From Rhynchopus euleeides (Eukaryota > Euglenozoa > Diplonemea > Diplonemida > Diplonemidae), in the NCBI GenBank assembly GCA_963210315.1, contig OY723264.1:1736001-1800000 (forward strand): a DNA stretch of 64,000 nt. Direction: 5' to 3'. The translations under genes and the position numbers were made by a program. Under the pieces are notes generated by a model. It searched no databases. It saw only the letters and a program-made list of their open reading frames with translations, and was not told where the DNA came from. Below are positions 1 through 9,013 of this stretch, piece after piece. Numbering within the stretch: the first letter of the stretch is position 1; the number at the start of each line of letters is the position of its first letter.

Positions 1-185
1 ATTTTTTTCTGGATAAATGTGTGTTCTTTGCGAGAATACGACACGTTGAGTTCGGAACAGTTCACCATAAAAAAAATCTTGAAAAAGTCGTAGTAGAAGG
101 CACTTTGCCCAGGTAAGCACCCAAAGTGCCCAGACCCCCAAAAAATCCCGATTTCTGGAAATTTCCGTTTTTTCCCAATTTTCGC

Positions 186-1215
186 ACTCGCAACAAACAT
201 GTGCACTGTGGCGTGCTCATTTTTGTCTCAGTTGTTCGTGGAAAGAACTGCGACATCCGAGTTCACCACAAAAAAAATCGGTCAAAAATTCCGAGTAGAA
301 AGTACCTGAGTGCCAGTGGCAAAAAAAGTCTGAGTTACCTGCACATATATGTGCAGATAACTCCTAAAGGGTTCCGAAAGGAAAAAAAAAAGATTTCCGG
401 GAAAAATCCGAGGGGGAAAAAACTGGTGGCGGCTGGGCAGCCCCGCAGTTGAGAGTGGACTCATGCCCACAAACTGCGAGCAACTTACCTGACCGTTTTT
501 CTGTCCAGTTTCTTTGTCAAACCCCGTGAAAACGCAGGCCGCGAAGGGGCGGACGTTCACTACCGTGGCCTCCGGCGGCTGGGGGGCGGAACCCCCCAGA
601 CCCCCCTGTGCCGTATGCCTGTCTTTCGTCACCCCAAACCCTTTGGGTTGACATCAGGGAATGGAATACAGACCACCCTCGGGAGGCAGGATCCTATGCC
701 AGAGGAACAGATGCTCACTACCGTGGCCTCCGGCGGCTGGGGGGCTCCGCCCCCCAGACCCCCCTGTGCTATACCTGTACCCAAACCCTTTGAGGTTACA
801 TCAGGGAATGGAATGCAGACCACCCTCAGTAGTCTCAGGAGGACGCAGCCAGCTCATGCAGAATCTGTACACGCAAGGAACAGCCCGGAATCTGTACGCC
901 CGGAACGAACAGATGTTCACTACCGTGGCCTCCGGCGGCTGGGGGGCTCCGCCCCCCAGACCCCCCTGTGGCATGTGCCTGTCTTGTAGCCAGGTCCTTG
1001 TGCACGGAGCTGCGGCATGTTGGTCCCGGAGCCCATTTTTTGGACTATCCTCCGGCGCCCGAGGCTGAATCTGAGCACTGGTCCCTGAGAGAGGAGCCGG
1101 GAGGTGACCCGTTCAGTGCAAGACTCACTTGCCGGGGGGTCCGTCAGAAAATCGGGGAGCCCCTCACATTTAAGCCCAAATGAGCGTAGATTTCGCCCCT
1201 ATAAAATGCCCTGCC
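186..1215 (+). repeat. Dispersed repeat R, uninterrupted copy
   Basis: This stretch is nearly the same, in order and spacing, as 2540-2700 plus 7367-8155, where the second copy is split by the DIRS-like element. Shared landmarks are a small hairpin around CACATATATGTG at about 341-352, an A-run followed by GATTTCCGGGAAAAATCC, two to three GC-rich hairpin modules, and an end near CCCCTATAAAATGCCC at about 1195-1210. No protein-coding potential is evident; the short frames here are closed by stops and not conserved between copies. A shorter relative lies at about 27870-28175. I do not recognise the family. Confidence 0.75.
556..970 (+). repeat. Three copies of a GC-rich hairpin module (H) inside repeat R
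   Basis: Modules lie at about 556-610, 714-768 and 916-970. Each starts TTCACTACCGTGG or CTCACTACCGTGG, runs through CCTCCGGCGGCTGGGGGG, and closes with a complementary GCCCCCCAGACCCCCCTGTG, so the core can fold as GGGGGG/CCCCCC around CTCC or CGGAA. The same module recurs at 7536-7590, 7695-7748, 9844-9898 (minus), 19241-19420 (two, minus) and 27887-28155 (two). Function unknown. Confidence 0.85.
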
Positions 1216-2539
1216 CTCACATTTAACCCTTTTCCGACCACGGGGGGGTTAATTAATTTTCGAGATTTCGGGTTTCACACCGCGATCGTGAGTAAGTTGG
1301 ACGGATTTTGGTGTTTTTCAAGATTTCTTTTGATGGTGAAATCGGTTGTCGCAATTATATTCAAGACAACCAAACAAAGTCCCCGGAAAATTATTTTTTT
1401 CATTTTCCCGGCAGTGACAAAGTGCACACCGTGAAAACACCCTGAAATCCTGAAAAAATCGCGTGTGGCCTTGGCAACCCAAATATATTGGGTATCTGGA
1501 ACCCACTCAGGGCCTACTGTTGCTTTCTCGAGCACAGTTGTCAAAACCCTACTCTCGGTGGCCAAACAATCGCCAAATGGTGGAGTTCAAAGCATGTTAC
1601 TGCTGATCGCAAAAACCAAAGATTTTCGAGGTTTTTCCAGGGTACGTATATGCAGGCTATATAGGGGCCTATACAGGTGGGTGGTCGGTGTGGGTGGGGG
1701 GGGCCAACTTGACCTCTGCCGTCCAGTGGGACGGAACAACGTCTTTTTTCAAAAAATTTGTTGTCGTGAAATGCGCTGTTCGTGCCATGTTCGAGACTGC
1801 CAGGGTTGTTGAACAAAAATATTTCCCTCCCTTGACAAACGCGAAAGCCAAGTCCCTGGTTAATTAGCATTCCTGGTCATGGGGTCTGGGTGTCGTCACC
1901 CCCACCGGGCCACTTTCAGCCTCACGAATCCGTGCGAAGCGGCGATTTTCGGACAGATTCAGCCCAGAACAATTCCAGGAAAAAAAAATCGATCAAAAAG
2001 TTCAAGTTCGCAACATGTTACTTGGTCTTGACATTTTTTTCTCGTTTTTCCAAAAAATGGCCAAAAACCAGAATTCTCGGATTTTCGTCAGCTGATTGAG
2101 GGTGTGATATGAGGGTTCTATCCAACAAGGATATCAAGGCGGCACTTTCAAAGTCCTGCCAAGGACAGCGCCACGTGGGTGTGTGCTTCTGATATATGTT
2201 ATGTCATCATGTGAACCCTCCCCAGCGTGTGCCAACATCCCTGACACGCTCACGAAAAGCATGACACGGAGAAAACAGGTGCCGAAACAACCTGCCGAGC
2301 ACACGGGTGGTGCCACGTTGATCCACGCAGCGATCTCCCATGACAGGAATCCTTGTCGCCACGGCAGAGTCGCCGCAGACTGTGGGAGAGGTGTCGCCAG
2401 TCACCTTGAGGTTGCAGTGTGTCATCAGGCTAAGACCCGTGCCCTCTTCACCTCCCCTGTTAGGTTGCTCCCATATCGTTGCCTGCTCGGATTTTCGTGT
2501 TTTCCCCTCCGGTGGGAACATGAATTCTGCAAACCAACA
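1216..2539. other. No gene recognised
   Basis: Moderately AT-rich sequence with many A and T runs. Open frames are short, overlap on both strands and show no recognisable domain. A short part around 2540 resembles the start of repeat R. I see no RNA gene or regulatory element that I could defend. Confidence 0.5.
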
Positions 2540-2700
2540 TGTCCAAACACGCATGTTCGTGGAATATTTTTCATCAGCCCTTTTCACCATAAAAAGAAAT
2601 CTTCAAAAAGGTGGCATTCGAAGGAACTTACCTCCCAACCCCAATTTTTTTGCATTAACCACGCATATATGCGTGGTTAGTCGGCAAAGGGTTAAGGGGA
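2540..2700 (+). repeat. Left part of the second repeat R copy
   Basis: Resembles 190-384 of the uninterrupted R copy: both have a TTCGTGGA box, a TTCACCATAAAAA or TTCACCACAAAAA box and a palindrome around CATATATG (CACGCATATATGCGTG here) followed by AAAGGGTT. It ends where the DIRS-like element begins; the rest of this R copy resumes at 7367. Confidence 0.6.
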
Positions 2701-2915
2701 AACTTTGTGTCTGCAAATCAGAAAGGGGAGAGAAGAACCAGCGGGTATTCGTCGATCGCGAGAACACCCCACACGCCTGCTGCGGGTGTGGTGTGTCCTG
2801 CATGATCTGCATAGCAAAGTTTCCTGCGTTGTTAGCACAACTCCAAAAACTTTGTGTCTGCAAATCAGAAAGGGGAGAGAAGAACCAGCGGGTATTCGTC
2901 GATCGCGAGAACACC
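2701..2915 (-). repeat. Split direct repeats at the 3' end of the DIRS-like element
   Basis: A 67-68 bp unit beginning AACTTTGTGTCTGCAAATCA is present at about 2701-2767 and again at 2848-2915. Between and overlapping them, about 2726-2850 matches the other end of the element at 7245-7366. Read on the minus strand this gives B1 (2915-2848), A2 (2850-2726) and B2 (2767-2701), with A1 at 7366-7245. Confidence 0.8.
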
Positions 2916-2983
2916 TCTGGGACCCTCAGGGACAAATAAACTCCCCCCCCCCCCCTTTTCTCTCTCTTCAAGTGCTCTTCTGG

Positions 2984-3502
2984 AGAACCCGGCCGTACCG
3001 GGAACCTCCCTTTGGTAGTGGTATTTGTAGAACCCGGCCGTACCGAGAACCTACATGTCGGGGAGCCGGGAGCCGGAGGCGGCCCCCTAACATATGGAGT
3101 GGTGATGCCTAGTCCTCTTTCCAGGGGTCTTGCACCCTTCAATGATATATAACCGAGAACCTACATGTCGTGACTGATTTCTGTGGTATTTTCTTTTCCC
3201 CCCCTTACCAATCGCCCTGACCCCCTGACTTCCCGTTGTTCTGTAGAATCCGGCCGTACCGGAAACCTACACTCGGCTCTTGTTTTTCTGTCCTGCCAGC
3301 TCGAAGACTGTGGCCGTAAATGTGTTGCAACACCGTATCACCTCTTACTCCACTGTATACTTGTTGTCCTGTAGAACCCGGCCGTTCCGGGAACCTACCA
3401 ACACCCTTGTTGACCTGTGGAACCCGGCCGAACCAGGAACCCACCTTGTCACCCTGATTTTCCGTGTGTACCTGTAGAACCCGGCCGTACCGGGAACCTA
3501 CA
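2984..3502 (-). repeat. Cluster of palindromic GAACCCGGCCGTACCGGGAA motifs
   Basis: The about 26-base motif TAGAACCCGGCCGTACCGGG followed by AACCTA occurs with small changes near 2986, 3028, 3242, 3372, 3416 and 3472, with a half copy near 3150. Spacing is irregular (about 40 to 130 bases). Each is an imperfect inverted repeat (CCCGG...CCGGG). The cluster fills the noncoding stretch between the reverse transcriptase frame and the 3' split repeats. It could be a recombinase, integration or RNA structural signal; no function is shown. Confidence 0.7.
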
Positions 3503-3521
3503 CTGCCCTCCGATTCCTTTT

Positions 3522-5288
3522 TTAGGATTCCTTCTTCCTTTTTCTCATGGGAGACTCAAACACACTTGCAGCACGAAAAAAGCTCCACACATCGGGTGTC
3601 ACGTGCACCCCCGGATCCTGTAGAACTGTCCCGGGCCCAATCATTGGGGCCACGTCGCCCCTGGTAAACCCATCCGCCAGCTGCCGCCCCGTCTCCACCC
3701 AGGAAATTTCCACACGTGCACCCACACTCTTCACCACCCTCAAAATAAACGCCAGCATCCTGTTGGCTTTTCCGTTTCTGCTGTGCGTGGCTTTCACACT
3801 CGCTACCACAGCCGAGTTGTCAACTTTCAGGTTTACTTGGTGTCCCGGCGCGTACTGCCGTATCCAGACTGCCGCTGCCGCCACCGCCAAGAATTCCTTC
3901 AAAAAAATATGCGCCTCTGCCGCCTCCTCTTTGAACTTGTTGTAAAAAACCATGTCGGGTGTCACCACCGCCCACATGGCCGAGGAGGCATCAGTCCAGA
4001 TCTCGATGATTGGCAGGGTCACTGGTGCACTTATCCATTCGTTCCTTCGGATAATCTGACGCATTTCCCACATGTCTTGTTTCCGGGACTCACACACACT
4101 GTGGCGCTGATCCCACTTTTCCACCTTTCCTTCCACAAAAATCGCAACCTCCCGAAACACCTCCAGTACTGTGACGTGGAAACACAACGGGGTCCAGGAA
4201 GCAAAAAGAAACCAAATCAAACCACCACACACACCTGCCACTTCCCTCGCCGTCACGTTGTCCCGCATCAGCTCGGTCCACGCTTGGGCCATCAAAAATT
4301 TGGACACCCAGTCTGGGTCCAGACGGAATCTTGCACGCTGCAGGTCGAACTGCAGTCCGATCGCCACAAACAGCTGCGACGGACGCCCGTAGGCCGTATC
4401 CTTCTTCAGCTCGACCCCCACAAACTCACACCTTGCCCGCAGCGCGCTGTGGCGCTGCAGAACTTGTTCTTCACTGTCCCCCAGCACCAAAAAATTGTCC
4501 ACCCATACCTCCCCCTCCTCAGCCGGAAGGAGTGTGCGGGCGGTGTGCTGGGCGATGCAGGGGGCCCAACTCCAGCCCATCGGCATCACCTTCATGACCA
4601 TAGTCACGAACCTGCCGCGTCTATTTCCCAACTTCACACCAAAGAAAGAAGCAATACAAGGGTCAAGGGGAAACTGGTAGAAAAAACTAGTTGCGTCCTC
4701 CTGGATGCACCAACGTGCCGCCAGCATACGCAGAGCAAAATCACGGAGCAAGGGCAATTGCATCGGGGGAGGGCGCTGCATAACAGCGTTTATCTTCTTG
4801 CCGTTGACGACAAGACGGACATCCACCCCCGAAGACTTCAAAACGGTAAACACACCCAACACCACCTTCACCGGATGTTCCGGTGACGCCATCACGTGCT
4901 GTTCCAGTAAATCTTTTTTGTGACGGAGCATCCCCTTTGAGATAGCTCGCGCCCACTTGGGGTCCTCCAGATCCACCCCGTCCCGGAACTGCGCACGAAA
5001 TGTTGCAACACAGGTAAGCATTGAGATCAAGAAGGGCAAAATGGGGGGGTGGGGGAGGGACAGCAACTTTGAAAAATCAATACGGGAAAGGGAAATCCTG
5101 GCAAGGGGGAGGTTCGGACTGCGGTGGATCGGTGTCGAGTACCGTTCCGTGTGTGCCCCCGAAAACAAATCCGGGTTGCGCAGTATCGACACCTCCCCCC
5201 CGTATCTCGGCGAGATGTCTGGCCCATAGCCCCCACTGTGGGGCGGCTTGTAAAACGGGCCCAGACCCGTCCTCGCCCTCTTCCTCAC
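3522..5288 (-). CDS. Reverse transcriptase-RNase H of the DIRS-like element
   Basis: A frame of 588 codons. The reverse transcriptase core is seen in VRLVVNGKKINAVM, the aspartate-bearing CIQEDATSFFYQFPLD, the MPMGWSWAPCIAQHTAR box and WVDNFLVLGD in the place of the usual YxDD motif. An RNase H domain follows, with IEIWTDASSAMWAVV, a downstream EAHIFLKEFLAV, LKVDNSAVVASV and a late ADGFTRGD. This order and the RNase H type fit the DIRS/LTR branch. It would copy the element RNA into DNA in the nucleus or in a particle. It overlaps the recombinase-like frame by about 210 bases. Fossil copy; whether it is active is not judged. Confidence 0.8.
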   Translation of the reverse strand: MRKRARTGLGPFYKPPHSGGYGPDISPRYGGEVSILRNPDLFSGAHTERYSTPIHRSPNLPLARISLSRIDFSKLLSLPHPPILPFLISMLTCVATFRAQFRDGVDLEDPKWARAISKGMLRHKKDLLEQHVMASPEHPVKVVLGVFTVLKSSGVDVRLVVNGKKINAVMQRPPPMQLPLLRDFALRMLAARWCIQEDATSFFYQFPLDPCIASFFGVKLGNRRGRFVTMVMKVMPMGWSWAPCIAQHTARTLLPAEEGEVWVDNFLVLGDSEEQVLQRHSALRARCEFVGVELKKDTAYGRPSQLFVAIGLQFDLQRARFRLDPDWVSKFLMAQAWTELMRDNVTAREVAGVCGGLIWFLFASWTPLCFHVTVLEVFREVAIFVEGKVEKWDQRHSVCESRKQDMWEMRQIIRRNEWISAPVTLPIIEIWTDASSAMWAVVTPDMVFYNKFKEEAAEAHIFLKEFLAVAAAAVWIRQYAPGHQVNLKVDNSAVVASVKATHSRNGKANRMLAFILRVVKSVGARVEISWVETGRQLADGFTRGDVAPMIGPGTVLQDPGVHVTPDVWSFFRAASVFESPMRKRKKES

Positions 5289-6039
5289 CGGGGTGCACGT
5301 TCTTCAGGTGAGACAGCAGGGCAAGGCACACAGGCGACAGGAACAGGATTGTGGTCATCCCCATCTTGAACGGGTCCGACTTCGTCCCGGACCAGTCCAC
5401 CACCACCCCGTCCACACGAGGCGTCACCCGTTCCCACACCAGCCCCCTCACGTCCCCCCCACGAGCCGCCCCCGCCCACATCATCTCCAGTGCCAAGGCC
5501 AAAAGTGGAGAACGCGCCTGACGCACTGCTTCCTGCATCTCCGCAAACTCGATGGGGGGGGCCTGCTTCATGGGCTTCCTGCCCCCTGCCCGCAGAAACG
5601 ACCTCTCCAGGTCCTTCAACAACGGAGGAACCGGCTTGGGCAACAAACCAACTCGGTGCAGAACCCCCTTGAGCGCCTGCAGGTACTGCAAGGCCGCCTG
5701 GGGCGACAATCCTTCCTCCTGCTTCAGCGAAAGAAAAAGCACCACGAGATGGGGGACGGGGGTCTTCCCCTCCCGTGCCTCCCATTCCTGTTGAAAAAGA
5801 AAAAACATCCTGGCCACCGAACCGTAGCTCCCCCACGTCGTGGGCGCCAGGGCCCCTCTCAGATGGCCCCCCGCAGCGGTCAGGATCCTTGCGCGGGTCG
5901 CTTTGGTTAAAGGCGGGGGTTTCCAGCGGGGGCGGCCCCGCCGGCTTTCCCCCCCTTGATCTTGCCGCCCTGCGGAAACGGGCACGGGCCCCACCCCTTG
6001 CCCCCCCGGTTGCTCCCCTGACCCCACCCAGGTCCCCAC
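5077..6039 (-). CDS. Tyrosine-recombinase-like protein of the DIRS-like element
   Basis: A frame of 320 codons. The middle (about residues 60-140) reads like the helical N-terminal DNA-binding domain of phage-type integrases (TTWGSYGSVARMFFLF ... LQYLQALKGVLHRVGLLP). It is followed by a catalytic-domain start with MMWAGAARGGDVRGLVW, which resembles the first-arginine box of tyrosine recombinases (G-x-R-x-x-D). DIRS elements use such an enzyme instead of a DDE integrase. The frame lies upstream of the reverse transcriptase in the same orientation. Assignment rests on fold-like pattern only. Confidence 0.55.
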   Translation of the reverse strand: MGTWVGSGEQPGGQGVGPVPVSAGRQDQGGESRRGRPRWKPPPLTKATRARILTAAGGHLRGALAPTTWGSYGSVARMFFLFQQEWEAREGKTPVPHLVVLFLSLKQEEGLSPQAALQYLQALKGVLHRVGLLPKPVPPLLKDLERSFLRAGGRKPMKQAPPIEFAEMQEAVRQARSPLLALALEMMWAGAARGGDVRGLVWERVTPRVDGVVVDWSGTKSDPFKMGMTTILFLSPVCLALLSHLKNVHPGEEEGEDGSGPVLQAAPQWGLWARHLAEIRGGGVDTAQPGFVFGGTHGTVLDTDPPQSEPPPCQDFPFPY

Positions 6040-6127
6040 GAACGGTTCTGGGAAAGGTAGGGGGGGCGGGACGCATGGGTGAGCCGAAAAGCAGGTTTTT
6101 GGGGCCCCCCCGCTTTCACCCCGTCAC

Positions 6128-7163
6128 TCAGGTACCCCGGGAGGAACGGGTCCGCACCACAAATACGTTCTTCCACCAACTTTGCTCTCCCCCAATCCCC
6201 CAATCCCCCGTAGCCTCCCCTTCCAACAAAGCCTGGGCCCGGCCCATCTGCCACACCGCCAGCTGCACCCAGTCCTCCTCCGAACGGACCTGCCCAGCTT
6301 TGCGCAGGAGAAAGATCGCGTTGCGAAGGATGGCCCGCGCCTCCGACTGGGTGGCCGCGTGCGGCGCTGACCGAGACCCCTCCCCTTTTTTCAACAGAGG
6401 AGCAAGGTGGTGGTGCAGCATCACCTCAGCCCCATCCTTTTCCGTGGGCGACATCGCCGCCCACGCCCGCACCTCCAACGCGTGCTTCCCCAACCCCTTC
6501 TCCTCCCCCCCCACCTTCTCTTTCTTTCTTTTTTCCCCCTCCTCCCGTAGAATCTGAACGAACCAGTCCACGCCCGTCTCAGGGGCCGGCGGAGGGGGGG
6601 CGGGAGCTCCCGGCCCCAGGATCGCGCCCCCCACCGGGGGCGGCTGCAGCCCCGCCGAGGCCGGAATCGCCGGCACCGGCGGCATCTGTCCCGCAATGCC
6701 ATGCTGCGGCGGGAGCGCGGCGGAACCCAGCTGCAGCGCCTGCGGCCCCGTCTGCGGCCCCGGCGGGGGCCCGGCTGCAATGCCCTGCGTGCCCCGGCGG
6801 TCCGTGCGCGTTGGCCAGCGCCTGCTGGACCAGGGGGCCCAGCAGCCCCGGGAGCGTCGCCTGCAGCTCCGCCACCATGGCCTCGTGGCCCATCACGGGT
6901 GGCGGCACCGGGGACGCCTTTCCCCGCCTCCGCACCACGCGTCTCACGCTGCGGGTTTGCGGGGGGGTCACCTTCACCCCAGCCGGGGCGTCCGCGCCCG
7001 CATCGCCCGCCTCGCCTGCGTCGCCCGCGACGCTCTCGGCCTCCGCGGCGTTTGTGGCGTCCACCTCGGGCTGCTCCTCCTCCTCAGCCTCCTCCTCAGG
7101 CTCCAGCACCGCGGCAGGGGGCGGCGACTTCTTCTTCGCCGGCTTGGCGGAGCGTTTCGTCAT
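6128..7163 (-). CDS. Gag-like region of the DIRS-like element
   Basis: Two overlapping minus-strand frames (7163-6579 from a Met, and 6685-6128) cover the 5' part of the element. The first is basic then acidic, with an alanine/proline-rich tail (TKRSAKPAKKKSPPPAAVLE, a run of glutamates, RSVRRVVRRRGK). The second has a helical stretch (WFVQILREEGEKRKKEK ... LLRKAGQVRSEEDWVQLAVW). Position and composition fit a structural nucleic-acid-binding protein of DIRS elements. No zinc knuckle was seen. The function is inferred from position. Confidence 0.45.
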
Positions 7164-7244
7164 CTCTTGGGGTGGGGGTGAAAGGGGCGTGTGGGGGTTT
7201 CTCGCGGGGGAGGTGAGCGAGAAGTGTTGTGTAAGGGCAAGCAC

Positions 7245-7366
7245 GAGAGAAGAACCAGCAAATTCTTCGTCGATCGCGAGAACACCCCACACGCCTGCTG
7301 CGGGTGTGGTGTGTCCTGCATGATCTGCATAGCAAAGTTTCCTGCGTTGTTAGCACAACTCCAAAA
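7245..7366 (-). repeat. 5' terminal repeat (A1) of the DIRS-like element
   Basis: About 120 bases matching 2726-2850, including GTCGATCGCGAGAACACC and CCTGCATGATCTGCATAGCA, in the same orientation. It abuts the resumed repeat R at 7367; the exact end is blurred by an A-run common to both. Confidence 0.8.
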
Positions 7367-8155
7367 AAAAAAGATTTCCGGGAAAAATCCGGGGGGGGAA
7401 AAACTGGTGGCGGCTGGGCAGCTCCGCAGCTGAGAGTGGACTCATGCCCACAGACTGCGAGCAACTTACCCGACCGTTTTTCTGTCCAGTTTCTTTGTCA
7501 AACCCCGAGAAAACGCAGGCCGCGAAGGGGCGGACGTTCACTACCGTGGCCTCCGGCGGCTGGGGGGCTCCGCCCCCCAGACCCCCCTGTGCCGTATGCC
7601 TGTCTTTAGTCACCCCAAACCCTTTGGGTTGACATCAGGGAATGGAATACAGACCACCCTCGGGAGGCAGGATTGTATGCCAGAGGAACAGATGCTCACT
7701 ACCGTGGCCTCCGGCGGCTGGGGGGCTTCGCCCCCCAGACCCCCCTGTGCTGTATACCTGTACCCAAACCCTTTGAGGTTACATCAGGGAATAGACTGCA
7801 GTCCACACTCAGTAGCCTCAGGAGGACGCAGCAGCTCATGCAGAATCTGTACACGCAAGGAACAGCCCGGAACGCCCGGAAGAAGATGTTCACTACCGTG
7901 GCCCCTGTGGCATGTGCCTGTATTGTATCCAAGTCCTTGCGCGCCCGGGTCTGCGGAAATCGGCCCCGAAATCTATTTTTTGGACTAACCTCCGGCACCC
8001 GAGGCTGGACCCGATCACTGATCCCTGAGAGAGGAACCGGGAGGTGACCCATTCATCACAAGTCTCGCTTGCCGGGGGGTCCGTCAAAAAATCGGGGGAC
8101 GCCTCACATTTAAGCCCAAATGAGCGTAGATTTCGCCCCTATAAAATGCCCTGGT
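7367..8155 (+). repeat. Right part of the split repeat R copy, with two H modules
   Basis: Matches 385-1210 nearly base for base from the A-run and GATTTCCGGGAAAAATCC onward, including H modules at about 7536-7590 and 7695-7748. At about 7890-7910 the third H module seen in the other copy is absent: the flanks GTGGCC and CCTGTGG are joined directly. The match ends near CCCCTATAAAATGCCCTG. Confidence 0.8.
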
Positions 8156-8700
8156 CGTCGATGCCAAAAAAAAAAAAGACAACCGGTTGGGGAAACCCAC
8201 ACACCTACCCCTCCGAAACATGCATCATCAAACCGCGCTCTTTCACCCCCACCCCCACCACCCCCCCCTGACTTAGTTCAAGAGCCCAGCCAAATCTTCC
8301 CGAATCAGCACTTCTCGGCGGGGCGTTGTTTCTAAACCTGTTTCGGTGTTGCGTGCATAACATACCCCACCCCTTTCCCTCTCCGTAGCCGCAGTATTGT
8401 GCCTTGAGATCCTGGTCGTCGTGAGTGCGAGATGTTGATTCGGATAAACGTGTTTCTTTTCTGCCGCAGGCTTGGTGCACTTTCGGGGCACCACCGCTTG
8501 CGGCGAGAGTCGGTGGGGAGGAGTGGGGGTGGCAGGCAGGTGTGTTTGCGTGTGTGTGTCTGCGGGAAGGCAGTGTTGTGTTTCTTTGTGGGAACACAAG
8601 GAACCCACACAACACCCCCTTTCCCTCTCCCACACACACACACACCCTTGCTCCCCCCCTCCCCTCCCCCCCCCCCCCCCCTCTCTCTCTTACACGACGC
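8156..8700. other. No gene recognised; C-run and CA-repeat spacer
   Basis: Contains C-runs, CACACA stretches near 8633-8645 and a C-run near 8665-8682. Overlapping short frames on both strands are driven by composition; none shows a domain. Confidence 0.5.
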
Positions 8701-8714
8701 GGTCTTCACCTCCC

Positions 8715-8882
8715 GGCGGGTACCCGGGTTCCCGCCTCCGGGTACCCGGCCGGGTGGTCCGCCGGGTACCCGGGGGTACCCCCCGGATACCACCGGATAC
8801 CGGGATCCGGGTACCCGGATCCCGGTATCCGGCCGGGTACCCGGCGGGTACCCGCCCGGGTACCCGGCCCGGGAACCCGTGA
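8715..8882. repeat. Dense cluster of GGGTACCC palindromes
   Basis: About 170 bases made almost wholly of variants of CCGGGTACCCGG, GGTACC, CCGGATACC and GGATCC in close succession. The words are self-complementary and irregularly spaced, so the segment can form many alternative hairpins. It begins and ends abruptly against ordinary sequence. Confidence 0.8.
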
Positions 8883-8904
8883 ATTATTGTCCATAACCCA
8901 GAGT

Positions 8905-9013
8905 GTATAGGGGGACCCTTTTCAATTTTTTTTTCGGGGGGGTCCTATTTTGGACATTTGAGCCCGATTTCGAAGGAATTTTGAGTTTTGAGCCTATTTT
9001 GGGCCCTAAAACG
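8905..9013 (+). repeat. Dispersed repeat S, copy 1
   Basis: Begins GGGGGACCCTTTTCAATTTT and includes GAGCCCGATTTCGAAGGAAT and a closing AACGCGTTACT. The same order recurs at 19672-19790. The opening box GGGGACC-TTTTCGAATTTTTT also recurs near 30681, 30917 and 31603. Confidence 0.7.

Larger units (their letters stand above)
2701..7366 (-). mobile_element. DIRS-like tyrosine-recombinase retroelement (fossil copy)
   Basis: Minus-strand element of about 4.7 kb, with a gag-like region, a tyrosine-recombinase-like frame, a reverse transcriptase-RNase H frame and split direct repeats at the ends in the A1 ... B1-A2-B2 arrangement known from the PAT/Ngaro side of the DIRS order. It sits inside a repeat R copy, with no obvious target-site duplication, as expected for recombinase-mediated insertion. 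The recombinase-like frame lies upstream of the reverse transcriptase, which is unusual because DIRS elements normally place it downstream. The copy looks largely intact in outline but probably carries a few breaks; age moderate, since the terminal repeats are still very similar. Confidence 0.75.
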
